A stretch of 64,000 nucleotides of DNA, from assembly GCA_023614405.1 (NCBI GenBank), contig CM042693.1, forward strand, positions 157,620,731 through 157,684,730. Direction: 5' to 3'. Positions 12,847 to 24,500 of the stretch are shown here, in pieces; positions within the stretch are counted from its first letter, which is position 1, and each line of letters opens with the position of its first letter. The notes below the pieces were generated by a model. That model was not told the origin of the DNA, did not search any database, and saw nothing but the letters and a program-made list of their open reading frames with translations. The position numbers were made by a program, and so were the translations under genes. The stretch comes from Avena insularis (taxonomy: Eukaryota > Streptophyta > Magnoliopsida > Poales > Poaceae).

Positions 12847-13307
12847 TCAGTTGGTGGCGGCAGCAGCGGCGCCATACCCTTCGGTGGCCTTGGCCTCCGC
12901 CTCCAGCACCGGTGGGGTGAGCTGGAAGGTCATGACCAGGAAGGCACGGCCAAGCCCCGTGAAGGTGCGGAACACGATCTTGCTGCCAGAGGGGATGATG
13001 ACGATCTCGGAGAGGGCGACCCAGATGAGTATCTCGTTGCTCTTGAGTCTTGAAGCCAGTCAAGGCATGCATCCACCCACGCTCCACGAACGCAGTCACC
13101 TCAGGGGAGTACCACACCTGCTTTCCAATGGCGTCCAACTCCAAGGTGTGGGTGAGGCCGCCCGACTGGATCTGCCAGAGCCACACGAACCCGGTGGTGC
13201 GGTTGTAGCCCAGCTCCACCAGGGAAGGGAGCGGGAGGAGCCCGTCGGGGAGGCCGAGCTCCACCAGGAACTCGTGGGACTCGCTCCTCGATCAACTGCG
13301 ACGCCAT
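12847..13307 (-). pseudogene. DUF538 family protein, pseudogene
   Basis: DUF538 proteins are small plant proteins of uncertain role. Minus strand, start ATG at 13307-13305 (MASQLIEER), stop TGA at 12849-12847. Seen: ELGLPDGLLPLPSLVELGYN, then NRTTGFVWLWQIQ, then VWYSPEVTAFVERG, then the C-terminal strand region EILIWVALSEIVIIPSG and GLGRAFLVMTFQL, which together match the family from start to end. Two lesions: right after MASQLIEER the frame shifts and roughly 15-20 residues expected in the family (the usual acidic and charged stretch before the EFL..LGLP helix) are missing; near 13045 one extra base shifts the frame inside ...TGFKT. Without these the length would be close to normal. No intron is needed, as usual for this family. 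It lies alone in the left island; no functional neighbour is visible. Confidence 0.8.
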
Positions 13308-14007
13308 CGCCGGATGTCTTGGGGTTTCTTGCATCGGCCGTCAGCCATGTCGTTCCTCTAATGCACCCGCCAGAGGGCCTCCAGCTCCATCTTTTCGCGC
13401 CTCCTCTCATCCGCGGCAGGCTGAGGCAGGCCATCTGCTCAGCCTCCGGCGAGCTCGACCTCGCCGCTCCGCAACCCTAGTATGGATCCGATCCCAGGAG
13501 AGCAGGGGCAACGCCCCTTGTTGTGGTTGCTGCCTTGCCTGTGATTGGAAGCGGCGGGGTCTGATGCGGAGAGATGGAAGGATGAGAGAGAGCGTGGAAT
13601 GGGCGAGCATGAAGATAGAGACGGAGAGCCAGGAAGGAGAGGACGGTGTGTGCACAGGCCTGCATGGACAAAGAGAAGGGAGGCATGCGTCGTTTAGGAG
13701 CTGGACACAAGGGCCCACGTGCCAGACACACAAAACGGCAGATTGTCTCAAATGGCCTGCATGTGACCAGACTTAAGTCTATAGTAGATTAGTAAAATAA
13801 CAGTTATTAAATGGAACGCTTTGGTTAGCTAACTGTAACTTTTATCCTATCATTAAAAACAAGATAACTAGTTAACTTCAAATTATTTTCTTAATTATAA
13901 ACTTCACTTGGAGGCAAGGAAAAGCATCACAAGAAACAAAAACATATGAGTAGTTTTTCAACTTCAGTTAGACATAATAAAAGTTATATTGTTCAACTAG
14001 TATGATA
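13308..14007. other. Upstream region of the DUF538 relic, no gene
   Basis: 13308-13760 is GC-rich and would be the 5' flank of the minus-strand DUF538 relic. Several short frames exist on both strands but none looks like protein. 13780-14000 is AT-rich with no feature seen. Confidence 0.35.
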
Positions 14008-14111
14008 CCTCAGGGCTCAGGCACCAGCCATCTATATACCCCAGCTTCAGCTATCTTAGAGTCCACTCCATCCTTGAAACAGGCTACACCACATTGTGCT
14101 ACTTTCACAAC
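14008..14111 (-). pseudogene. Raf-like/STY-type protein kinase exon relic
   Basis: A short minus-strand segment reads VVKVAQCGVACFKDGVDSK followed by IAEAGVYRWLVPEP and a stop. This matches kinase subdomains VII-VIII of plant Raf-like dual-specificity kinases (VVKVADFGVARF ... TAETGTYRWMAPE). The DFG motif is changed to QCG and the APE motif to VPE, so it cannot be an active kinase. The segment begins just after TTTCTCTAG, a good 3' splice site, as expected for an exon edge. No other kinase exons are visible around it. Probably a fragment moved with a transposon or left from a decayed gene. Confidence 0.6.
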
Positions 14112-15696
14112 CTAGAGAAATTCATCACTGAACAAAATACATTATTTCCCAGAAACTGACTAGTAATTGATCTTTCAACAATGTCCTTTAAATTACCAGA
14201 AGTCTGATTTTTCTTCAATTTTAGGAACAACTTGGGCCTTATTTGCATGGCCAGTAAATATTGTTGCTATTCCTATTAAAGATCCTATCTGTCCGGTGCT
14301 ATTGTGCTAACCAACGACACATGTATCTAAGGTGTAATTCGCAGCAGCTGATTGGAATCTTTTCTGCAAGTTGGCACAATCAACAAAGGTGAAATGAACA
14401 TGTACACATGCTCTAGAAGAATGAGGCTAGTGGAGCATGGCGCCTTGAATGAAGTTACCAGAAATACCAACACATAGACCTATTTGTGCTTTCTGTTTTT
14501 TCAACCCTTTCGACTATATTGTGTCACTGGTCTTCTGGCAAGGTCAATCAGGGCAGACCTAGAGCAAAATTTAGGGGTGTCACACACGATAAATTAATCA
14601 AACATATGAAGGAAATCAATTTGGAACCGGTGTCCTAATACCCCTGCTGGCCTAACGTGGGTACGCCCCTGGGGTTAATGCAAGTGCACTTTATCGCTAT
14701 TCATGTGCATACTCTTTCATATCCGAAGTGTGTGTCTCCCGTGATCCCTAGAATCTATTCCGCTTAAGTTACAATTAACTACAAAATGGCAACTGTTGTG
14801 ATCGCTAGAATCTATTCCCCTTAAGTTACAAGTAACTACGAAATAGCAATCACAACTTTTGAGTACGCAAAGGAGTAACATCGATATAGATTTCAAAGAT
14901 GTGCATTATATGTACACAAACACAAACCTCATGTAAATATCAAGTACGGAAAATTAAAGTGCATACTCACAGCTCATTAGTACCCCTTACTCGAACCTCA
15001 TGTAAACATCATGAAGCAGGGGTTTTGGAGAAAAGCTTGATTTTGATTTTCCTCGAAGCAACTTGAGAGACTAAATTCAGTATTTTGGCACCATAATGCC
15101 ACCCAACAACATATTTCCAGGTTTGGGATCTAAGTGAAGAATACAACTATTTTGAAGATAATGTAAACCTTCCAAATTCCTTGATTATTTGATAGCTTTT
15201 TCTCCATGCAGATTCATGCATCTAAAAAAAGGAGAAGAGAGTTAAACATTTGAGATACCTGAAGGCCTTAATCTTCTGAAAGGCTAGACAGTAGATGAAA
15301 CAGTGAAGATAATGTCATGATACACATAAGATGCTTGAAGAAAATATTTTTTCTTGAACAATAAAAGATAGTTGAATGCCACGTGATCCTACCTATCATA
15401 TACACGTGAATATTCCATCTGAGCTGATACTAGCAGAGCAATCTTTGTTGTTGATTTGCTTTGTCAACTTATTTTTTGTAACTTTTCATTCTTTCCCTAT
15501 CCAGGAATCATACTATTATATTTATGCTTCTTCTTTGTCAGTTCAACCTTTTGGTGAAACATACAACTTAGTTGTAAGTGTCTGATGCCTAATCATACTT
15601 GCAGTGGCACAAGCGTTATGAGTATCAACTATAGTATTTCACATCAACCGTGCTTATGACAAGAGAGTTAAGAGTTGACTTGTACCTGAATGAAAA
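14112..15696. other. Noncoding stretch with a short tandem duplication
   Basis: AT-rich, no gene supported. It contains an imperfect tandem duplication: 14741-14792 and 14798-14849 share GTGATC.CTAGAATCTATTCC and CTTAAGTTACAA.TAACTAC, period 57 bases. The frame at 15376-15585 has no recognisable features. Confidence 0.45.
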
Positions 15697-15900
15697 GAAC
15701 GCTACCAAATAATCAAAGGAATTTGTGACAGTTTACATTATCTTCACGAGACTCGTACTGTTCACATAGATCTCAAACCTGAAAATGTATTGGTCGAGGA
15801 CAATATGGTGCCAAAAATTACAGACTTTGGCCTCTCAAGATGCTTCAAAGAAAAACAAAACCAGGTCGACAATTATTTCAAAACGGTTTGGGTCGTTGTA
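15697..15900 (+). pseudogene. Receptor-like kinase exon relic
   Basis: A continuous plus-strand frame of 68 codons reads ERYQIIKGICDSLHYLHETR, then TVHIDLKPENVLVEDNMV, then PKITDFGLSRCFKEK. This is the catalytic loop (HxDLKPxN) and DFG segment of a plant receptor-like kinase, close to the cereal cysteine-rich or lectin-type group. HRD is HID. The frame begins after a stop just upstream and degenerates around 15885-15900, before any APE motif. Size and borders fit one internal exon. No flanking kinase exons were found, so this is a gene fragment. It lies on the opposite strand to the other kinase relic and belongs to another kinase class. Confidence 0.7.
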
Positions 15901-16537
15901 AGCTTTCACTCGGTAGCATTGTGCCTAGTTCATTTCTTCTGGTGCTAGATTCAAAACAAGAGAAGAAGTGTTAATTATTGAGGTTATCACAGCCAATTTC
16001 TAGTTACTCAAGTACCTAATCATGAAGGGCAGAATTAGAGTCTCTTCTGTCACATCAATAATAGCATAGGCACTTGACTGCAAAACGTTGGTAAATACAC
16101 TATTGTGAAAAGAGGTACTGGTAGAGTAAATGTAAATCGCATCCCATATAAACCTAACAATAATTTTGTTGAAGTATAATACAATTTTTTCCAAAAATGG
16201 TTGTAAATAAACAGGCAGCTGTATGATGGAGTTCAATAGCAAACTACACAACGACGACTCTAAGCTATCGATCATGTGAGAGGAACATATATAGAAGAGG
16301 AGAATTTTCCAAGAGGAAAAGGGGGATGGTGATTATCTAGAGAGAAGCCTTGCTGCAGCTTGGCACTTCAGATCTGGTAAAAAATAATGAGGATGTGATG
16401 GTTGAAATCTGGATGTGGTGTCTAAATATAGAGGAGATGTGCACCCCCATCAAGGACTTTTTTTATCTCCACGCACGGAGTATATTTTTTTACAGGCCTG
16501 ACAATGAAAAATGACTTTTATGATGCGGGATTCCATC
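15901..16537. other. Noncoding spacer
   Basis: AT-rich. A 91-codon minus-strand frame at 16000-16275 has no recognisable domain and composition like its surroundings; I do not support it as a gene. Confidence 0.4.
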
Positions 16538-17005
16538 CATAGTTTTAAAAACCAGACAAGTTCACTGATTAAACCAGAAAAGAACCGGAACGAGAGGCCT
16601 CATCTGTTTTTTAAATGCACTAGATCGTGCAGCTAACGAACGAGGAAAAAACAGACAAAAAGCGGTTGAACCGCCAGTTTAGTGGAAAACCAGTCGGTGG
16701 TCCGACCAGTGGAAAACCGTCCATGGAAGAAAATATGGTGCTAAGATCAGGATTCGATCCCGAGACCTCCCAGCTCGGGCCAACAGAGACTTCGATGGTC
16801 TAGCCAACTGGGTCAAAGTGTTTGTGTCAAATTTCTTCATGTATACTCGGAATATGTTTCTATTTTCTAACAGATTAGTACTTTCTCATCCATATTTTTT
16901 CCTTAATAAACAAGTACAGAACCGGTTTGAACCAGCAGTCCAACCAGTCAACCACGAACCAAGGACCTCACCGGTTCGATTGCCGGTCCAGTTTTTTTAA
17001 CTATG
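16538..17005. mobile_element. MITE-like inverted-repeat element with CCGGTT-rich ends
   Basis: About 468 bases bounded by CATAGTTTTAAAAACCAGAC on the left and the reverse complement of CATAGTTAAAAAAACTGGAC on the right, an imperfect 20-base terminal inverted repeat (about 16 matches). The ends are rich in ACCGGTT/AACCGG phrases, a composition I recognise from a widespread class of small plant DNA elements. No transposase is encoded, so it is non-autonomous. Flanks begin ATTCCATC (left) and ATTCTAGC (right), at best a degenerate 8-base duplication. Superfamily is therefore open (hAT or Mutator-like). Confidence 0.55.
16750..16815 (-). other. tRNA-like Pol III A and B boxes inside the MITE-like element
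   Basis: On the minus strand TGACCCAGTTGG (16815-16804) fits the A-box consensus TRGYNNARNNGG except for one base, and GGATCGAATCC (16760-16750) fits the B box GGTTCGANTCC with one change. The head CAGTTGGCTAGAC resembles plant elongator tRNA-Met. Box starts are 55 bases apart, longer than the usual 44. No acceptor stem closes, so this is not a functional tRNA. It may be a SINE head captured by the element. Confidence 0.5.
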
Positions 17006-17456
17006 ATTCTAGCTGTGTGGTCTGTATTAACTTATTTGTCAGTCGTCCCACTCTACGCATCATAATTATAGACTATCAAATTGGTGGCAAATCACCATAT
17101 GTATCAATTCAGTAAATGAAATGTCAGGTGTCGCTAGATATTTTGTAGTATTGCTTCGGCCTGGCATGACCCAACCAACCAAAGCTTAAAGTTTGAATTC
17201 AAACATTAACTTTACAAAGTGGTGCCATCCTCAATTTTCTAGGTTGGGGGAGTGAGTATAAGGGCATGTTGGTTTACCATACATGATGTTTCGCTAGCAA
17301 AAAATTTACTTGATCTTTTAGTTACCCATTAGGATATGTTGGGTAAATATTGACAAAACAAATGATCTAGAGTGGACAAAGAGGTATTGGAATGCCAAAT
17401 TAAATTTGAGGAATATCAAAACAAAGATCAAAAAGTTTGGTCATGACCAAAGTTGG
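17006..17456. other. Spacer before element R0
   Basis: No gene, repeat or regulatory feature seen. Bases 17457-17461 (AATGA) are the expected left target duplication of R0; its partner on the right was lost. Confidence 0.4.
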
Positions 17457-18057
17457 AATGATGTCAACATCCGGATTTTTAATCCTAGATGCCTGTTATG
17501 CCATACATCCCAATACCAGGATTACCATTTTTGTGAGACATAACATATTGGTACCATAGTTCATCATCCATTATAAACCATAATAAAGGTCTTACAAATA
17601 AAGGATCTCATGATCCAGTCTTAATACAATCAACACAGCGGAATAATATAATAACGGTAGCGTGGGCGAGGCTCCATCTTCGTGGCCACAGGTAATGCTG
17701 ACGATGGGAGATGATCCTAGTTGTCATAGACTTCCTGCGGTCCATCCTCCTGATAGTCCTCCTCATAGTCTGGCCATGGGAATAGCCAGGGACAAAGCCA
17801 TGAGTACTCTTTAACTACTCGCAAACTATCACTAACAAGTAAAGTGGTTCAAGTAGGAATGCTAAGCACTAGGTTGTTTATCTCTAGCTGAGTTCAGAAG
17901 TAAATAAAACTAGTGTAAGGTTTTATAACACCTAAGTGGGAACTTAGTTTTCATGTTCACAACCCTGTTGTGGTCAAGTCAAAGTCATGATTCATTTCAC
18001 AAGTCATTTTGAAAACATCTGACACCGGAACAGTATGGCCACTCCAACTGTCCATAA

Positions 18058-18098
18058 CCGTGGACGCGGCTATTCGAATAGTTTGACACTCTGTAGAG
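18058..18098 (-). promoter_or_regulatory. Dyad cluster in the R0 3' LTR
   Basis: On the minus strand: CTCTACAGAG (18098-18089, one change from the perfect palindrome), spacer TGTCAAA, perfect CTATTCGAATAG (18081-18070), then CCGCGTCCACGG (18069-18058, one change from symmetry). It lies about 640 bases before the LTR's 3' end. Confidence 0.6.
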
Positions 18099-20196
18099 GT
18101 GGTACATTTTCACCACAATATTCGATACATCCGTCAGGAACAATCCTGAATTCACCATACTCAGTATTCGGATAATCAATCATAACCTTTCAATTACACT
18201 CCCTAGTATAGGCACCTCTCCTATGAGTTTGGCCTCCCAACCATGACCATCTGTCATCTCGGGAAGTGCACAAGTGGTCAATCATCACGAGGTAGCCTCA
18301 GCTCAAACCCCGGCCGCAAGGGAACCCATACTAAGGTATATAAACTTCTACTCAAGCCCTACCCAATCTTGGGTATTGTGGTTGTATGGTAACATTAGAA
18401 TGGTATCGCATCAGAACACAACCATCAGTTTTATAAAGGGATAAGGCTCATGCCTCAACAATTTCATCATCAAAATCATCTGGTCTTCAAAAACACATGT
18501 CAAAACATTTCATTAGAATGACTCATCATTCTAAGGTTTTCATAACCATTTTCACCAAGTATTCCCATCTAAAGTGATCAAGTTTTATACTTAGCACTAG
18601 CCACTAAAGTTGGGGGTAATCACTAATGAGGGGTGGTAATCAAGTGTGACTTATCTAAGTCTAATCTCATGCCTCAGTATGACATCTAGTTCTATATAAC
18701 TTAGGCCAATTTTTATGCTCTTTATGCTACCTCTAATATCTTTCCAAATATCACAAATACTACCTAAAAGTAAACAAAGAATTTTGATAAAGAAATAAAC
18801 TAATAAAGCTTGCAATTAAAACTGGGATTTGGTATAATCAAGTGGTATAATCAAGGCATCTAGTTTGCATAGTTATCATGCAAGTGTTAACTTGCTAGGA
18901 TGGCTTAATTAGTTAGTAGCTTGCTAGGTTAACTTGTATAGTGAAGCTTGTATAGGTAACATGCAAGTGGTAGCTTGCCTTGTGTAGTGTAGTGGTTGAA
19001 GTTCTCCTCTACTTCTTCCTCGTAGTAGCCTCCTTCCTCTGCGTATCCTTGGTCGGTACTAGCGTCTATAAATAAATACGAAGTACACACTCACCAAACA
19101 ATACTTACTACTTCTATTTAGCACAAAAGGGTTTACACTAGATGATCTAGCATCATCACAAGCATTAAGGCAATAGTTTTATTTATTTCATTTTAGAAAA
19201 GTAATTTCTACTCATTGAAAAACTACTTAAGATTTAATTTTCTCAAATTAAAACATGGGATCATGTTGACACATGTCATCACCACATATTTCAATACTTG
19301 GGAATGTGACTTAAAGTGGTGTCACAATTTAATAATGTTTAACCTTATTGTTTTAATTAATTAAAGTGACTAGGAATGCCTATGGGGCATTCTTTTATTA
19401 CTTGTTCATTATTACTGCAAGTAAACCTAGATATTTTTATATATTCAGAAAGGTCTTATCAAATGTGATTTTTGAGAGTTGGAATCAACTCAAAAGCATT
19501 TATGTTGAATTTTGAAAATGTTTGAATGAAGAAAAGTCTCTGCCTTGTTATTTTTACTATAGGTGATCTATAATTTCAAATGGTTCGAATGCAATGGTCT
19601 TGGATTAAGAATTTCCATACCATTTTAACAAAATTGGTTTCATGCTATTTGGTTTAGTAAAACTCTCTAAATTGAATTTTGAATCTACTGCCAGAACTAG
19701 GTTTGAAACTAAATAGATAAATCTAAATTTGAACTCCTTGGGTCACGTGGGAAATCTAACTAGGCTGGCGCACAGTGCGCGCCGGCTGGTTTAATTGGTG
19801 TCCCCACGCGTAAGTGGGATAGGGGGTGCGAAGGGGTATGGGATAACTACGACCGTAGGATTAGACTAAGGATCAACAGCTCACGGCCATCATCCTCGTC
19901 GAACAGAACATGACGGGCTCGAACCCTAGTGCGGCCAGTGGGGGTCTAGGCCGGTCACTGGGGATCAGGCAATGGTCGGTCATGGGGGCGAACGATGAAG
20001 TCGACGACGGCGGTTCTCCTGGTACTGGCGGCTCGTCCTGGGGTGGCTCCAATCAACGGCGCCCTTCTCCTCCAGCAGCGGCAGGCTCCAGCGAAATTCC
20101 GGCGAGGGAGAGCTCACCTTGCTCCAGGAAAAGGTGGGAAGGATCAGTGAGAGGTGGGAAGTGAGATAGTGTGAAGAAAACGAGCGGGAAAGGCCT

Positions 20197-20206
20197 CCTT
20201 TTATAT
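20197..20206 (-). promoter_or_regulatory. TATA box of the R0 3' LTR
   Basis: Minus strand CATATAAAAGG sits in the GC-rich block, where R1 has TATAAATAGAGG. It would drive minus-strand transcription, here only through the LTR remainder into the left island. Confidence 0.5.
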
Positions 20207-21462
20207 GCGAGCGGGAGAGGCCGAGCTACATGGGCAGTGCTCGTTGGGGTCGGAGTTACAACGAGCTACGGGCATGGCTAAAGGTAGGGGACAGTGCGCG
20301 GTCTCCTGGCGGTCCTCAACGGCTTGATGGCGCGGCAAGGGGCGGTCGAGGTTGGTCGGAACGGGTCAACGATGTGAGCGGCTCCGATGGTGGTTTTGAT
20401 GACGCACAGGTGCTACAGGTCGCGCAGCGGCGAACGGGGTTGTCTAGAAGTTTCCTGGTGTCGCGGTGATTGCAGGCACGGGCGGCAAAGGCGAGGTGCG
20501 GTCTGTGCGAGCGTGTCAAGCGCGACGAGGTGACACGCTCTGGACATGGCAGAGACAAACTGGGCGCGTGCGTTCTCGGTGGTCCACGACTTGTCAAACC
20601 TCAAGGGCTGGACAGGGGGTGGCGGTGGACGGTGGCGTGCTTCCTGGACACGGTGGCTAGGCACGGTGATGGCTGGTTCTAGCATGCCATGGTCGGCTAG
20701 CCGGGTTTGGCTCGGGCATGCACAACATGGTGCATTGGTAGGGGTCTAGGTTGGTTCAATGCACTGGTTGGCACTGGGGGAGAGAAGGGTGATCAATGGG
20801 GAACAAGGTTTGGGATGGTCACTGCTCAAAATAGTGAAGTTTGGCCAATTTTGTTTTCTGTCTCCAAGTGTTTGATGAAATGGCCAAAAGAAATTCATAT
20901 TTGAATTTTGGGTTGAAACTTGGTGAGTGTACTGGTCACATACTAGGGAGTATTTGGTTGATTGGATTTGTCAAGGTCAACTGGTTTGGTTGGGTTTTGA
21001 GAAATGGTGATCTTACCATATGAACTAGATTCAATTTTCAAATGTCATTTGAATAGGGTTGCCAAATGTTTCTGTGGATTTGCAAAGTGGGCTTGGGTTC
21101 ACTTTCACTTGGTCTAGCAAGGGGTGAAAAGAATTGGATTTGTTTCTGTTTGAAATCTTGTACTAGAAATACTCAAAGTGGTCTAGTGAGCAAGATTGGC
21201 AAAAATGACCATTAGCTCATTTTGTTTGTTTTTTGAATTTCTATTAATTTGATTCTGTTTGGAAATGATTTAGATGATGTTGTTTTCATCTTTAAACCAA
21301 TACTTGCCATTCAGAACAATCAAACAAGTCCATTCAAGCATTCATGCATTCATTACATACACACATGCATTCATATGGATTTTAATTCACAAAAGTTTTT
21401 GTTAACCCTAAATTTGGGTGATTGGAATTGATAACCTTGATTAATATTTTTGGGATGTTACA

Positions 21463-21557
21463 AACCTTCCCTCCTTAAACAAAATCTCGTCCCGAGATTT
21501 GAGGAAAAGATAAAACTAGGATTTAAATAGATCTGGAAACTCTGTCCTAATGTAATC
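21463..21557 (-). pseudogene. End of R0 pol, inverted repeat and polypurine tract
   Basis: The last codons of the R0 chromodomain ([12 protein letters not shown] and stop) lie at 21557-21510 on the minus strand. An inverted repeat AAATCTCG-TCC-CGAGATTT follows at 21482-21500 (plus reading), then the purine tract TTTAAGGAGGGAAGG (21479-21465), directly before the 3' LTR. The rest of the coding region continues beyond R2 at 32040. Confidence 0.75.
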
Positions 21558-21562
21558 TTCTC

Positions 21563-24500
21563 TGTAACAACCTAGCTTTATTAAATGGTAATTATGGTTT
21601 GATTGTGCATTCATGAGCATCATCATTTAAAATGTATGAAAGAAAATAATCACAAAACCCTAAACCCTAGCTTCCCTCTCTATTTGGAATGTATTCAAAA
21701 TGGTTTCGATATATTTGAGAAGTATAAAAGTTGGAACCCAAATGGTTATTAAGGGTCTCCATGTTATTTTAAATATTTAGTATTTACAAAGTATCTTGTA
21801 TTTTGAAACTGTTCAAAACAGATTACAAATGAAAATACAAAAGAGAAAACAGGAAACAGAAAAAGAGAAATGATTTTATAGAAAAAATAGAAACCCTAGT
21901 CTTTCTGGGCTAGCAGCCCAACTTCCTCTCCCTTTCTTGTCGCTCAGCACCACACAGCACAGCCCACCTTGGCCAGCAGCCGGCCCAACCAGCCCATACC
22001 TCTTCGTTTCTTTCCCGTCGTCTTCCTCCCGACAGGCAGGGAGCTGCCTGTCACCGCCGTCGATCCTCCCCGCCATGATTCCCGCCACTAACAAGCTCCA
22101 GGAGATGGATAAGAAGCATCGTGACCCCTTTCCCGTCCTTATCCTCTCTCTCCCTCTCAGATGACCTCTCTCTTGTTCCCTCGCGGACCCGAAACCCTAG
22201 CCGTCGCTTGCTGCTTGTCGCCATCGTCTCGAGCCACCCCGTGCCTAGCTAAAGGGTCCCTGAGCTTCGCCTTGCCGTCATGATCTTCCTCGTCAAGGTA
22301 ATCGACGTGGGGTGCCCGCAATCGGCCGCTTCGACCTTATCTTCTCCACCATCGAAGACCACCGCCGTCGCCATTGACATCGCTGCCGACCTCCTTCGGC
22401 CAAATCGACATCACCAGCATCCCTAGAGTGATCCTCCAGTGCTCAAGGCACCTTCAGTTTTCTAGTGCGCTTGCTATATGCGCCGCACGTCGTCAACCTG
22501 CAAGCCCCGTCGCTCATGCTAGCTGTGGTAGTAGCTCCGGTGACCTTATTGGAGTGGCACCGTGTCTGTCCAACTTGCCTAGCTCCACTGATTCGAATGG
22601 GCCTGGTCTCGCAGCCCCGCGCGCCGCAAATCGCCGCCCCACCGCCGATCTGTGGCTCACTGCCGTCGGTGACGTCACCGTGACGCCATCAAGCGTGAAC
22701 AGACCAAGTCAAACACAACCGGGTCCCACTTCGCTTGCGTGGCTGCATACGTGGCTCGGGGCCCAGCAGTCAGCCTCACTGGCTAGCATAGTTTCGGGTG
22801 AGAAAAGGATTAGATGTTGTGGTGACGTCGGCCTTGTGTCACAATGACACAATAAAACTATTTAATTTTGTTTTATAATTTCAGAAAATGAATAAAACTT
22901 GTAAATTCAATAAGTAATTATTTATAAGTCAGAAAAATACAAATAATATATCAAAATGATCAGAAAAATAAGATCTATCTAACTAATCTACAATTATGCA
23001 TTGTTCAACAAATTCAATTGCAAGTTTAATTAGAATAACAAATTGAACCCCGCAGGTGATTCCGAGGATCCCCCTGTTCTAGGGTTTGGACCTTTCGGAC
23101 TCCGTTTAAAATAACCAAGCATGCTTTAGGGTTTATTCCAATGCAATTTAACTTGTCATACCATCATCCTTGATTGAGCATTGCATCAATGCCATGTGTT
23201 GATTATTTCCTTTCTTTCCGGTATTTGGTTCTTCCTCGGTAGAATACGATATCGGAATCGATCAAAGCCCGAGATCAACACCGTCGAAGATCGAAGACCA
23301 ATACCTGATCAACTATAATCAAGTCAAGTACCAGATGTCCGAAGCTCTGCTTTCTGGATAACAACTGGCAAAGGCAAGCGAAGCCCCACATATACATATG
23401 AATCCTATGCTTCCAAAGTATTTCAATTCTTGCCATGTGCATACGATTCTAAAGTCTTTTATCGATAGATAGAGTAATCCTATCTGATGCATGTTTCCTT
23501 TGAAGCCTATATTCCTTGATCCACTGCTCCTAGCATAACTAGGGTTTGGCTTGTGAAGCGTTGCTAGAGTTGTCACATCTGTTGTGCTTAGCCACGCTTA
23601 GCTGTTACCACTGGTCCATCCGGTTGATGAATCAGAGTTGCGAATGAACCTAGTTTGATAGGATGACGTGGTATGATCAGAGATGAAAGTTGAACATGCT
23701 AAGGCTTCTATGGGAGGCCACAGTGGGTTGTGGTTTTTTGTAGTCCCATACTTCCCACCCCTAGGACCCGATGTTCTTGCCTCTTGAACCAAGATGAGCG
23801 TACAGCCACACGGGGGCCTGGAAACCTCCTCGACTAACTAACTTGCCTAGTAGATTCCGTGAGTCACATAGTTCGGGATTTCCATTCGACATACGCATCT
23901 TGGATGTTCTTGAATGGAGGTGAAGGAGGTGCACTCATAACAGGTAGGTAAGCATGGCCGGGAACAAGAGATGCCCGACATCCGTAATATCGAACCCTGC
24001 GCTCATCATTAGGGACCGGCTTCGGGACTCGACCCGTTACGGCGGCATCTCCCTAGTGCGTGACTCATGGTCTTGGCAAAAGCAAGGTAAAGTTCATGGT
24101 CAACCACTCTCTGCCGGCCTTCCAAGGAAGAGGGCTAATGATCTAGCATTATGAATCGGTTGGTACGTGTGGGTAAAGTTATACAGCCCTGCAGGGTTAT
24201 TAATCTTTTTGAAAAGCCGCGTCTGCGGTTATGGACAACTTGGAAACGGACGTGAAGATCATAGAGAACTTGAACCTAGTCGTAAAACTTGGCAAGTTAA
24301 ATAATGTGTGCTTAAGGATGCTTCCTCAGGGATCGCGGGGGTCATCCTAGATAGGTTTAGCTGATGAAGATTCAGTCGATATCCAAAGATGATCAAAGCT
24401 AGAGATACCGCTCTCTTATCCTCTTTTAAAATATTTTGATTAGTCGAGATTCTTCTCCCTCTTGTTTTACAAACAAAGATGGCTTTATGCAAAATAACTC

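Larger units (their letters stand above)
17462..21462 (-). repeat. 3' LTR of R0 (4001 bp)
   Basis: In plus coordinates it opens TGTCAACATCCGG and closes GGGATGTTACA, so on the minus strand it runs TGTAACATCCC...GTTGACA, the same termini as R1. It holds a GC-rich promoter and leader block at 19740-20700 and a dyad cluster at 18058-18098. No host gene lies inside. The many short frames at 19910-21023 come from the GC-rich block. Confidence 0.85.

Noticed and set aside
12851..13480. 209-codon plus-strand frame
   Set aside because: Antisense shadow of the DUF538 relic.
16000..16275. 91-codon minus-strand frame
   Set aside because: No domain, hydrophobic low-complexity composition, surroundings AT-rich; expected by chance.
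16750..16815. Functional tRNA gene
   Set aside because: A and B boxes are present but no closing acceptor stem or anticodon arm, and the spacing is too long.
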